From NCBI RefSeq assembly GCF_033947565.1, contig NZ_JARPVX010000004.1:85929-149928 (forward strand): a DNA stretch of 64,000 bases. Direction: 5' to 3'. Source of the stretch: Lichenihabitans sp033947565. GTDB lineage: Bacteria > Pseudomonadota > Alphaproteobacteria > Rhizobiales > Beijerinckiaceae. Made by a program: the position numbers and the translations under genes. Of this stretch, positions 7,453 through 16,495 are shown one piece after another (within the stretch, counting starts at the first letter, position 1; the number at the start of each line of letters is the position of its first letter). The notes beneath the pieces were generated by a model. That model did not search any database. It saw only the letters and a program-made list of their open reading frames with translations, and was not told where the DNA came from.

Positions 7453-10400
7453 TCATTCCCCCGTGATGGTGGCCTTGGCGCGCTGCCACCAGCCGGACCG
7501 CTTCGGCCGGGAAGGCTCGTCGGCATCCGGCTCGGGCGTTGCGGCCGGGGCTGTCAGGCCCTCGTCGCCGGCCGGGGCTTCGGCCGCAGTCACGAGTCCG
7601 GGCAGGGCCGGTTCTTCGGCCGGCGTCTCGACAGCGTCGGCGGGGTGGTTCTTCACCGTGTCGGCGCCGATGTCGCGATCGGCCGAAGGTGCATCCATGG
7701 CGTAGGCTTCGGTCGGCGGCACGTCGGCCGGCACGGCGAGATCGAGGCTCGGCTCTTCCACCACGGCCCGGCTGCGCGACCGGCGTGACCGGCGCGGCGC
7801 CGCGGGAGCAACCTCGGCCTCCGGTGCCTTTTCGGCGGCTTCGGCCTGCGGCGCGGCGCGACGACGGCTGCGACGGCGCGGGGTCGGCTCCGCGACCGCC
7901 TCCGCCCCTTCGGCCTCGGTCACCTCGGCCTGGGCCGCAACCGGCTCGGCAGCCGCTTCAGCCACCGCCACGACCGCATCGTCAGCCGCCACAAGGGCGG
8001 GAGCCGGCGCGTTTCGCGCGTCCGACGCGATGTCGTCGTCGGCTCGAAAATCGCCCTCCGGGAGGTCGCCTTCGGCGCGGGCCAGGACTTCCATGCCGGT
8101 ATCGGAGGGCTGATCGCCATCGGCCTCGACGCTGGACGGACCACGATCCCGGCCGCGACGCCGACGGCGGCGGCGGCGCCGGCCGCCCCCTTCGCCCTCG
8201 CCATCCTCGTTAGACCCAGCTTCGGACGCGGTGACGTCGGTCTCCAAGCTTTCCGCGGTCTCCTCGACCACGACCTCCGCTTCGATCTCCTCGACCTCGA
8301 CTTCGAGGATTTCGTCTTCGGTGCCGCCGTTATAGCCGAGCGCCTCGCGCTTCGGCGCGACCACCGGCGTGGCTTCCTCACCGCGATCAATGGCGTGGTA
8401 GACGGTGCCGGTCAGCGACGCATCGGCCGTCACCGTCAGGCTGACGCCGAAGCGGCTTTCGAGATCCGTCAAATGCGGACGCTTCTGGTTCAGGATGTAG
8501 AGCGCCACGTCCATCGGGGTGCGAACCACGAGGTTAAAGGCGTTCGAGCGGATCAGATTGTCTTCCAGCACGCGCAGCACATGCAGCGCGATCGAGGATG
8601 TCGAGCGCACCGTGCCGGCGCCCATGCAATGCGGGCAGAGGACGGTGGAGCCTTCCAACACGCCCGTGCGGATGCGCTGGCGCGACATTTCGAGCAGGCC
8701 GAAATGCGAAATACGGCCGATCTGGATGCGGGCGCGATCGTTCTTCAGCGCATCCTTCATGCGCTTCTCGACCGCCCGGTTGTTGCGGCTTTCATCCATG
8801 TCGATGAAATCGACCACGATGAGGCCCGCAAGGTCGCGCAGCCGGAGCTGGCGGGCCACCTCGTCGGCAGCCTCGAGGTTGGTGCGGACCGCCGTGTCCT
8901 CGATATTGTGTTCGCGGGTCGAGCGACCCGAGTTCACGTCGATGGCGACCAGCGCCTCGGTCTGGTTGATCACCAGATAGCCGCCCGACTTCAGCGTGAC
9001 CTGGTTCGAGAACATGGCGTCGAGCTGCGCTTCGGCGCCCGACTTGGCGAAGATCGGCTGCGGATCGCGGTAGGCCACGACGCTGCGGACCTGGCTCGGC
9101 ATCAAGAGCCGCATGAACTCCTTCGCCTCGCGGTAGCCCTCGTCGCCGGCCACCACGATTTCATCGATCTCCTTGGAATACAGGTCCCGGATGGCGCGCT
9201 TGATGAGCGAGCCTTCCTCGTAGACCAGCATCGGAGCGGACGAGCGCAGCGTCAGTTCGCGCACCGTTTCCCACATGCGCAGGAGGTATTCGAAGTCGCG
9301 CTTCACCTCGCCTTCGCCTCGCGCGGCGCCCGCCGTGCGCAGGATGATGCCCATGCCTTCCGGCACCTCGAGCTCGCCCGCGATCGCCTTCAGGCGCTTG
9401 CGATCGTCCGAATCGGTGATCTTGCGGGAAATGCCGCCCCCACGCGCCGTGTTGGGCATCAGCACCGAATAGCGGCCGGCGAGCGACAGATAGGTGGTCA
9501 GCGCCGCGCCCTTGTTGCCGCGCTCTTCCTTGACGACCTGCACCAGCAGGATCTGCCGGCGCTTGATGACTTCCTGGATCTTGTAGTGCCGGCGCAGCCG
9601 CGGTGCGCGGACCGGCACGTCCTCGAGCGCGTCGCCGCCGAGCTGTTCGACCGCCTCGTCCTCGTGGGCGTCCTGGTCGTCGGTGTGGGCGGTTTCGTCC
9701 TCGCCAGCCTCGGGACGGCCGGGCTCGTTGACTTCAAGCGTCTCGACAGTCGGCGTTGCGACGTCTTGCACAAAACCGGCTTCGACGGCCGGACTGTCCT
9801 CGACGATGCGGTGATCGTCGGGCTCATAGGCGCTGGCCGGGATGGCCGGGCTACGCGCTGCATCGTCCGGGTTGCCACGGTCGGGCTCGGACGCCTCGCC
9901 CTCGGGCGTGGCCTGCTCATCGATCGGCGCGGTTTCGTCCCGGACGGCTTCGGCCTCGGCAGCAGCTTCGGGCGTCAGCAGGGCTTGCGGCTCGACGTCG
10001 TCGGACGCGACGGCCACGCCCGGCTGCTCGGAGGGCGAAGCGTCGTGCGCCTCGCCAGCACCCTGCCCATCAACGGGAGCTGCCTCGGACTCGGGGGCCG
10101 CACCCTCCTCGCCGCCGCGACCACGGCCGTTATGCCGCCGGCGACGGCTGCGCCGCGGCGCGGTCTGGCGCTGCTCGTCGTCTTCCTCGCGATGGGCACG
10201 GGCTTCCTCGTCGAGGAGGGCCTGCCGATCGGCAACGGGGATCTGGTAATAATCCGGGTGGATTTCCGAGAAGGCCAGGAAGCCGTGCCGGTTGCCGCCG
10301 TATTCAATGAAGGCAGCCTGGAGCGAAGGTTCGACCCGGGTGACCTTGGCGAGATAGATGTTGCCGCGGAGCGGCTTCTTGGAAGCGGATTCGAAATCGA

Positions 10401-10482
10401 AGTCTTCGACGCGGTTACCGCGGAGCACTACGACCCGGGTTTCCTCCGGGTGCGCGGCATCGATAAGCATTTTGTTGGCCAT
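7453..10482 (-). CDS. rne: Ribonuclease E/G
   Basis: A 1009-residue RNase E, the endonuclease that starts mRNA decay and processes rRNA and tRNA precursors. The S1 domain starts around residue 39 (LRGNIYLAKV) and is interrupted from about 95 to 295 by an acidic, low-complexity insertion with an Arg-rich patch (RRSRRRR), then resumes at HYKIQEVIKRRQ. The catalytic DNase I-like domain has AIDVNSGRSTR and VVDFIDM, which hold the magnesium-binding aspartates, and the zinc-link CPHC. After about residue 640 the tail is Ala/Glu-rich with Arg-rich motifs, as expected of a degradosome scaffold. ATG 10482 fits the family start MANKMLIDA. Confidence 0.97.
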   Translation of the reverse strand: MANKMLIDAAHPEETRVVVLRGNRVEDFDFESASKKPLRGNIYLAKVTRVEPSLQAAFIEYGGNRHGFLAFSEIHPDYYQIPVADRQALLDEEARAHREEDDEQRQTAPRRSRRRRHNGRGRGGEEGAAPESEAAPVDGQGAGEAHDASPSEQPGVAVASDDVEPQALLTPEAAAEAEAVRDETAPIDEQATPEGEASEPDRGNPDDAARSPAIPASAYEPDDHRIVEDSPAVEAGFVQDVATPTVETLEVNEPGRPEAGEDETAHTDDQDAHEDEAVEQLGGDALEDVPVRAPRLRRHYKIQEVIKRRQILLVQVVKEERGNKGAALTTYLSLAGRYSVLMPNTARGGGISRKITDSDDRKRLKAIAGELEVPEGMGIILRTAGAARGEGEVKRDFEYLLRMWETVRELTLRSSAPMLVYEEGSLIKRAIRDLYSKEIDEIVVAGDEGYREAKEFMRLLMPSQVRSVVAYRDPQPIFAKSGAEAQLDAMFSNQVTLKSGGYLVINQTEALVAIDVNSGRSTREHNIEDTAVRTNLEAADEVARQLRLRDLAGLIVVDFIDMDESRNNRAVEKRMKDALKNDRARIQIGRISHFGLLEMSRQRIRTGVLEGSTVLCPHCMGAGTVRSTSSIALHVLRVLEDNLIRSNAFNLVVRTPMDVALYILNQKRPHLTDLESRFGVSLTVTADASLTGTVYHAIDRGEEATPVVAPKREALGYNGGTEDEILEVEVEEIEAEVVVEETAESLETDVTASEAGSNEDGEGEGGGRRRRRRRRRGRDRGPSSVEADGDQPSDTGMEVLARAEGDLPEGDFRADDDIASDARNAPAPALVAADDAVVAVAEAAAEPVAAQAEVTEAEGAEAVAEPTPRRRSRRRAAPQAEAAEKAPEAEVAPAAPRRSRRSRSRAVVEEPSLDLAVPADVPPTEAYAMDAPSADRDIGADTVKNHPADAVETPAEEPALPGLVTAAEAPAGDEGLTAPAATPEPDADEPSRPKRSGWWQRAKATITGE

Positions 10483-11218
10483 GGGAAACTCGTTTTGGGC
10501 GCGTGGCCGAGCCGGAGACCTCAGCGACCGGCCGACCTGAGGTCGGTGGCGTCGAGTGCAGTCCCATGCAGCGGCGTCGCACGAAAGGATGGGGAAAAGC
10601 GTGGTGGTCCGTCCAGAGCCGGACCGGTGGAACGGTGTGGCCGAAATCGGCCGGGCGGTCCGCCATGGCTCCCGAGGGGCCGACGAAGCGGAGATGACCC
10701 GCCGCTTGCTGCGGCGCGCCTTCCGTCTTCATCGTCATACCCCGATCCGGGAGGCTCATGGCCTACAACCCTTCAAACCAGCGACCGCGAATGGATCACT
10801 TCATTCGGGCGGGCGACATGCGACCGTAGGCCGGCGTGAAATGCCGAGCGGCACCGCAAACCCCTGAACCATCAAGGAGGCGGACCGTGCCCCGTGCCGG
10901 TCGCATCGACGAAGACTGCGCTTCCATCGACCGCGACCTGTTGCGTCGAAGCCCGAATGCAAGGGAGATAATCAGCTTGCCATCGGTTTGGCAAGGATGG
11001 GTCGCCGGGTTGGTGTCCGACAGCCCCGCATGGCCGTGGTTGGAGCAGGAGAATGCGAAAGCCTCACTCGAGCCATGATCTCGGCCAAGAAGCCGTCCCG
11101 GTGCTGTTGGCAGAGGCAGACTTGTAAGCGTGGCACGCCTTGATACAACGTCGACCGTGCGGTTCCGGCCGGCGGTGCGATCCGTCCATGACCGCAGGAG
11201 CGGGGCGCCAGGGCCGTG
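10483..11218. other. Long intergenic region between rne and the M23 peptidase gene
   Basis: About 736 bp without a supportable gene between divergent genes. It must hold the promoters of both, and probably a long rne leader; in other bacteria rne mRNA leaders mediate autoregulation. A short perfect repeat CCGACCT-G-AGGTCGG lies at 10532-10546 within the presumed rne leader. Several open frames exist here on both strands but have no coding character. Confidence 0.5.
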
Positions 11219-13228
11219 ATGGCTTTCTCGTCCGGCTTGCGGCCACAGGACCACGTGTTGCTGATCGATCTCGGCGTCGAACCCCCCATCGAAGCGAGTG
11301 GCCGGCGCCATGCCGCCTTCGACCGGCGGCGCGTGTCGCTGCGCTGGATGTTCGGCACCATCCTGACGGGCCTGGTCGGTGGCGGGCTGATCGGCCTCGC
11401 CATCTACGCGTCGCTCGAACAGAACGCGATCGCGCCCCGTCAGCCTGATTTTGTCGCGAGCGTACCCGTCGAGCCCGCGAGCGGGCCCGACGACGGGCCG
11501 CGTCGCGCCGACCGCCTGATCAAGAACGCCGACATCGTGGCCGACAAGCAGACCTTCTCGGCGCCTGTCACCGTGGCGGTGGGCGACAAACAGGTGATGC
11601 GCACGCAAAGTTTCACCCGTGTGTCGACGACGCTGGCGCTCGCCCCGACGGGCTTCGCCGACCAGGTGCCGGACTTCAACCCGATGAAGCTGCTGGCGGG
11701 CAATGACCAATCGCCGGCCGAAGGGCCGATCGATCCCGGCCCCGCCCTCGACGACAGCGACATGTCTTTCACGGTGAAAGACCTCTCGACCGCGGACCCG
11801 AGCCACTTCAGCGGCGGCCTCGGCAAGGAGGAGGTGCAGGCGCAGGTGTCCGAATTCCTGCGCGGGGCCGAAAGCCCCAGCGACAAGCTCACCATGCTGC
11901 CGGCGCAGATGCTGTTGATGCGTACCAGCCGCGCCAGCTTGAATTTCGCCGGCACGCTCGGTTTTGCGGCGCCGGAAAACCCTTTGGCGAACCCGTTCTC
12001 CTCCATCGAGGTCAAGATGGTGCCGGAGAACGTCACCGTGGTGCAGCAATCGATGCGCGGCCACGAAGGCGCCGACACGGCCGAGCGCCTGGTGGTGCTC
12101 CGCCACGGCGAGACCCTGGAAGGCGTGCTGCAGGCCAATGGCGCCGATGCGGCTGCCGTGCGTGGCATCGTGACGGCTTTTGGCGCTCGTCGCGGCGAGG
12201 CCCCGGTGGCCGAAGGGCGCCGCCTCCGGTTGCTGATCGTCGGACGTAGCGGCAAGTCCGCCGGCCAGATCGCGCGTGTGGCGGTATATGCCGACGAGAC
12301 CCTTGAGACCACGGTGGCGCTCGAGGATTCGGGTGACTACGTGCAGGTGTCCCGCCTCGAAGCCAAGCCGGTCGTGGCCGCGAAGCCGAAGGACGACGAT
12401 GACGAGGACGACGATGCCGGCGGCATGCGGCTTTACCAGAGCTTGTACGAAACGGCTCTGAAACAGGGCATCCCGAAGCCCATCATCGACGACCTTGTTC
12501 GCATTTTCGGCAACGATGTGGATTTCCAGCGCTCGGTGTCGGCCGGAGACACCCTGGACTGTTTTTATGCCGACGCCGACCAGGACAGCCATGACGAACT
12601 GCTGTTCGCCTCCGTGACGGTCCATAACGAGAGCTATCGCTATTACCGCTTCCAGGATCCCGAGGGCAGCGTCGATTATTTCGACGAGAATGGCCGTGCC
12701 ACGCAGAAATTCCTGATTCGCAAGCCCGTGCCGGTCGGCGAGGTGACGTCCGGCTTCGGCATGCGGTTCCATCCGGTGCTGGGTTACAGCCGACCCCATA
12801 CGGGGGTCGATTGGGGCGCCCCGATCGGCACGCCGATCCTGGCGGCAGGCAGCGGCGTGCTGCTCACGGTCGAGCGGAGCTCGAGTTATGGCAACCATAT
12901 CGAGATCCAGCATCCGAACGGCTATGTGACGACCTATTCGCACATGTCGGGATTCGCGCGCGGCATGGCGGACGGCACGCATGTGCGGCAGGGCCAGGTG
13001 ATCGGTTACCTCGGCCAGACCGGGCTCGCGACGGGACCGCACCTGCACTACGAAGTGATCGTCAACGGCCACTTCGTCGATCCGATGCGGGTGAAGCTCG
13101 CCCGGACCCGCGAAATGGACGGCAAGATGATGACGAGCTTCAAGAAAGAGCACGACCGCATCAATGCCCTGATGGCGAGCGCCCCCAACGCGATGCCGGA
13201 CCTCGGCACGCACGCGGCCGCCAATTAG
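11219..13228 (+). CDS. M23 family (LytM) peptidoglycan peptidase, membrane anchored
   Basis: About 669 residues. A single transmembrane segment near residues 43-63 (GTILTGLVGGGLIGLAIYA) leaves a large periplasmic part. A LysM/OapA-like stretch follows (VVLRHGETLEGVLQANGAD), then a C-terminal M23 zinc metallopeptidase domain. The zinc ligands fit HTGVD (His at about residue 527) and HLHYE (about 608-610), so the domain looks catalytically complete rather than a degenerate EnvC-like one. Such enzymes cut peptide cross-links for cell growth or separation; the architecture resembles the rhizobial RgsM/DipM group. GTG 11216 directly precedes ATG 11219; either could start. Confidence 0.92.
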   Translation: MAFSSGLRPQDHVLLIDLGVEPPIEASGRRHAAFDRRRVSLRWMFGTILTGLVGGGLIGLAIYASLEQNAIAPRQPDFVASVPVEPASGPDDGPRRADRLIKNADIVADKQTFSAPVTVAVGDKQVMRTQSFTRVSTTLALAPTGFADQVPDFNPMKLLAGNDQSPAEGPIDPGPALDDSDMSFTVKDLSTADPSHFSGGLGKEEVQAQVSEFLRGAESPSDKLTMLPAQMLLMRTSRASLNFAGTLGFAAPENPLANPFSSIEVKMVPENVTVVQQSMRGHEGADTAERLVVLRHGETLEGVLQANGADAAAVRGIVTAFGARRGEAPVAEGRRLRLLIVGRSGKSAGQIARVAVYADETLETTVALEDSGDYVQVSRLEAKPVVAAKPKDDDDEDDDAGGMRLYQSLYETALKQGIPKPIIDDLVRIFGNDVDFQRSVSAGDTLDCFYADADQDSHDELLFASVTVHNESYRYYRFQDPEGSVDYFDENGRATQKFLIRKPVPVGEVTSGFGMRFHPVLGYSRPHTGVDWGAPIGTPILAAGSGVLLTVERSSSYGNHIEIQHPNGYVTTYSHMSGFARGMADGTHVRQGQVIGYLGQTGLATGPHLHYEVIVNGHFVDPMRVKLARTREMDGKMMTSFKKEHDRINALMASAPNAMPDLGTHAAAN

Positions 13229-13658
13229 GCCGAACTCGGGCGCTCGTCCGCTGCCTCTCTGACGCGCTCAGCGGCTTGATCGTGGAGATCGTGACCTGCA
13301 CGCGTGCATCGACACCATCAGGATCCGCCGCAGCAACCTTTGCCCGAATCTCTGACGCCAGGATAAAGCGTGAGGCAACGCTCGACCGGGCTCTCGCCGG
13401 TGACGTAGCTGATCGGCTCGGTTTCCCGCTAACAATTGTGGTATGGGCCTGTTGTGCACTTTGGCGGGCGGTTCCGTGCTGATCGCGAAGCAGGACGGCA
13501 CCGGGCGCCGCGCGGTACTTTCCGGTGCGCCCAGGGTCTTCGGAGGGGGCGCCGGCTCTGCGGCAACGTGCGCAGCCTCCAGGGCTTGGCCAGCCGCGTT
13601 GCCTCGTGTGTCGATGCGTCGGTCGCAGCGTTGCGGCTCGTGAGTTGAGGGAACGGCC
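13229..13658. other. Intergenic region without a recognisable gene
   Basis: About 430 bp between the M23 peptidase and the DUF3429 gene. I see no gene, RNA or clear repeat; short open frames on both strands lack coding character and ribosome-binding sites. Confidence 0.5.
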
Positions 13659-14102
13659 ATGATGAAGTCTGACGATCCCTGGTTGCCGTTCAGCCTCGGT
13701 TTTGCAGGCCTGATCCCGTTCTGGGGGCTCGCTCTCGCGCATGGGGCCGGCGTGCCGCTCGGAGCCAGCACGGCGGCGCCGCTGACGGCGCTCGCCACCT
13801 ATGCGGCGACGGTCCTGTCGTTTCTGGGCGGCATCCGCTGGGGCCTCGCGATCCGCACCGATAATCAATCTCTTGCGGCCCGCGATTATGCGGCTTCGGT
13901 GATCCCGCAGATCCTCGGCTGGGCGGCGCTGGCGCTTGCGGATCCCTGGCGTCTGGTGACCCTGGCAGGGCTGCTGGTGGTGCTCGGGCTGCTCGACCAC
14001 GACCTTGTCACGCGCGGCATGGCGCCGGCCTGGTTCGGCCGGCTGCGCTTCGTGCTGAGCGTAGGGGCCGGCGCGGCGCTGTTGCTGGCCGCAAGCGGCT
14101 GA
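13659..14102 (+). CDS. DUF3429 domain membrane protein
   Basis: A 147-residue protein almost wholly composed of hydrophobic segments (four to five transmembrane helices), with the conserved FSLGFAGLIPFWGLAL start, the LSFLGGIRWGLAI loop and SVIPQILGW typical of DUF3429. No enzymatic residues are apparent. GAGGG about 8 bases before the ATG-ATG pair supports the start at 13659 or 13662. Function is unknown. It ends 10 bp before a convergent phosphoesterase gene. Confidence 0.88.
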   Translation: MMKSDDPWLPFSLGFAGLIPFWGLALAHGAGVPLGASTAAPLTALATYAATVLSFLGGIRWGLAIRTDNQSLAARDYAASVIPQILGWAALALADPWRLVTLAGLLVVLGLLDHDLVTRGMAPAWFGRLRFVLSVGAGAALLLAASG

Positions 14103-14112
14103 GCGCGGGCGG

Positions 14113-14940
14113 CTAGCGCTCCAGGCGAAGGCGCCGCTCGAGTTCGACGAGGTCGAAGTCCCGGGCCACGAAGCCGTCGAAGGCCCGCTGCATCGTGGCC
14201 GATACGCTGCGGCCCTCGATGGTGGCGACCAGCAGGGCTTCGCGCACCAGTGCCGGCCGGTCGGGCTCGCCGACCGCCTGCAGGAACGTCACGTCCAATC
14301 CATCGAGGACGGCCGCGGTCAAGATGCCGGACCGGTACGCCCCCGTGTCGATCGAGATCCGGTGCGGCCGCATTTCGGGCTTGTCGCCCATGATGGTGTG
14401 ACCGTGCACGACCCGTCGCGGCAGCAGGCCGTCGTGATGCAGGAACTCCTCGCGAATCCAGATCAGGTCGTGCTGGAGTTGGTCCTCGATGGCGATGCCG
14501 GGGCGGATGCCGGCATGCACGAAGAGATAGCGGCCATTGTCATGGAATAACGGCAGGCTGGCCAGAAAGGCGGCATGGCGGTGCAGGCCGGGATCGGTAC
14601 GCCAGGCCCCGTCGCGGTCCGTCCCATAACTGCGGATCGTGTGCCAGAACAGCTGCCAGGCCCAGTCGGGCACCTCACGCCCGTCCGTGACGGCATGGAC
14701 GAATAGGTCGTCGTGGTTGCCGCGGATCGGCACGAAGGAATCTCCCGCGCGGCGCGGGCCGGCCATCACGCGCTCGACCACGCCGAACGAATCGGGGCCG
14801 CGATCCATGTAATCGCCGGTGAAGACGATTTTGGCGGGCGTGCCGCGGCGGGCCGCATCTGCCTCGATGAGGGTCAGCAGCTGGTCGAGCAGGTCGAGCC
14901 GGCCGTGGATGTCGCCGATCGCATAGGTGGTGGGAGCCAT
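14113..14940 (-). CDS. Calcineurin-like metallophosphoesterase
   Basis: A 275-residue cytosolic phosphoesterase with the full set of metal-binding motifs: GDIHGR near the N-terminus, GDYMDRGPDS, RGNHDD, FVHAGI and VVHGHT. The spacing matches the serine/threonine protein phosphatase PrpA / lambda phosphatase / ApaH-like branch, so candidate substrates are phosphoproteins or dinucleoside polyphosphates. ATG 14940 begins the family-typical MAPTTYAIGDIHG; a 17-codon upstream extension is less likely. Divergent from the cyclase gene. Confidence 0.9.
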   Translation of the reverse strand: MAPTTYAIGDIHGRLDLLDQLLTLIEADAARRGTPAKIVFTGDYMDRGPDSFGVVERVMAGPRRAGDSFVPIRGNHDDLFVHAVTDGREVPDWAWQLFWHTIRSYGTDRDGAWRTDPGLHRHAAFLASLPLFHDNGRYLFVHAGIRPGIAIEDQLQHDLIWIREEFLHHDGLLPRRVVHGHTIMGDKPEMRPHRISIDTGAYRSGILTAAVLDGLDVTFLQAVGEPDRPALVREALLVATIEGRSVSATMQRAFDGFVARDFDLVELERRLRLER

Positions 14941-15090
14941 GCCGTGCCGTGTAGGGATTGCGCCACGACCTTGCAATGGCGCTTCGTGCATGGGCCCGCG
15001 TCTCCGCCGACGCGAGGACAGGCTCGGCGATCCCGCCTATGGTGCATTGCGGACCGCCCGATGCGGCGGGGTCACGCGAGGAGGGGCGGC

Positions 15091-16293
15091 ATGGCGGTAG
15101 CGGAAGGGCATTGGCCCCAAGCCAGAACGGCGATCCTCGATTGGCTGGTCCGAGACCTGTCATCCCAACCTTTCTTCGACAATCTGCTGGTCGACCTGTG
15201 TACGCGGCTGCATGCCGAGGGCGTGCCGATCGCCCGTTCCATGCTGATCGTGCGGACCAACCACCCGGAGTGGATGGGCGCCCGGATGATCTGGCGCCCG
15301 GGACTCGCGCAGGCCGAAATGCGCACCGTCGACTACGACGCCCTGCTGCAGGACGCCTACCTGCAAAGCCCGTTGAAGGCGGTGCACGACGGGGTCGACG
15401 TCCTCCGGCGCCCATTGGCGTCGACCGACCCCACCGAGGATGATTTCGCCCTCCTGACCGACCTGCGCCGCGACGGGATGACCGACTACGCGATCTTCGC
15501 GCTGTTGTTTACCCGAGGCGAGCGCCACGCCATCAGCTTCGCCTCCGATCGGCCGGGCGGTTTTTCGCCGGACGACATGCGGGTGCTGACCGACATCCTC
15601 CCGGTCGTCACGCTGTTGATCGAAAGCCGTATGCGCAATCGGCTTGCCCGAACGTTTCTCGAAACCTATGTCGGCCCGCATGCGAGCCGCGAGATCCTGG
15701 CGGGCGCGACGCGGCGCGGCAGCGGATCGACGGTTGAAGCCGTCATCGTGATCTGCGACCTGCGCGGCTTCACGTCGATTTCCGAGCTTTGGCCGCGCGA
15801 CGACGTGATCGCCATGCTGAACGAGTATTTCGACGCCGTATCCGAGCCGGTGGACCGGCATGGCGGCGAGATCCTGAAGTTCATGGGCGACGGCCTCCTG
15901 GCCATCTTCCCGCTGTCGCGGCCCGAGGCGCCGGCCGAAGCCCTCCAAGCCGTTCTGGAGGCCCGCGTCGCCATGACGGCCCTCAACCACCATCGCGAGC
16001 AACGCGGCCTGCAGCGGCTCGGCTACGGGGTCGGGGTTCATGTCGGCGACGTGATGTACGGCAATATCGGATCCCGCAAGCGGCTCGACTTCACGGTCAT
16101 CGGGCCGGCCGTCAACGTCGCGTCGCGGCTCGAATCACTGACCAAGTCGGTGGGGCATTCGATCCTTCTGTCCGGCGCCTTTGTGGCGGCGGCCGGCCTC
16201 GACGACGAGGTCGAGCCGTTGGGGGCGCGCGATCTGCCGGGCGTCGCGCGGCCGACCGATGTGTTCGCCCTGAAGGACGAGCCGGGCGCCTGA
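15091..16293 (+). CDS. Class III adenylate/guanylate cyclase
   Basis: A 400-residue protein. Residues 1-200 form a GAF-like sensory region also seen in rhizobial cyclases; residues about 215-395 are the class III cyclase catalytic domain. Key residues visible are the first metal Asp in CDLRGFTS, the purine-selecting Lys and second metal Asp in EILKFMGDG, and LDFTVIGPAVNVASRLE with the transition-state Asn and Arg. The Lys/Thr pair points to adenylate cyclase (cAMP). ATG 15091 is preceded by GAGGAGGGG at good distance, and the frame upstream overlaps the divergent phosphoesterase gene. No transmembrane segment, so a soluble sensor is likely; the signal is unknown. Confidence 0.9.
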   Translation: MAVAEGHWPQARTAILDWLVRDLSSQPFFDNLLVDLCTRLHAEGVPIARSMLIVRTNHPEWMGARMIWRPGLAQAEMRTVDYDALLQDAYLQSPLKAVHDGVDVLRRPLASTDPTEDDFALLTDLRRDGMTDYAIFALLFTRGERHAISFASDRPGGFSPDDMRVLTDILPVVTLLIESRMRNRLARTFLETYVGPHASREILAGATRRGSGSTVEAVIVICDLRGFTSISELWPRDDVIAMLNEYFDAVSEPVDRHGGEILKFMGDGLLAIFPLSRPEAPAEALQAVLEARVAMTALNHHREQRGLQRLGYGVGVHVGDVMYGNIGSRKRLDFTVIGPAVNVASRLESLTKSVGHSILLSGAFVAAAGLDDEVEPLGARDLPGVARPTDVFALKDEPGA

Positions 16294-16495
16294 CGCGTCG
16301 GTCTGCCGGCAAAGCGCGGCAGGAAGTCAACACGGTTCACGAAACCGCCACATGGCAGCCATGGCGACCCGATGTCATGCTGGCATCTGGCCCGGGTTGT
16401 GCAAGACTCAGCGATGAAGCCCATGGGGAACGTGGGGGGGAGCCCAGGGGCATCAGGTATCCGGCAGTCCGAGTTTTCTCGGAGGGAAGGACCAC

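Noticed and set aside
8395..10839. 814-codon open frame opposite rne
   Set aside because: Antisense to RNase E, which has all catalytic motifs; no family pattern in the opposite frame.
10796..13213. 805-codon open frame on the minus strand opposite the M23 peptidase
   Set aside because: It is the antisense of a gene with clear LytM motifs; its product is an Arg/His-rich shadow typical of high-GC DNA.
13436..13648. Short open frames upstream of the DUF3429 gene
   Set aside because: Products lack coding character; better read as non-coding upstream sequence.
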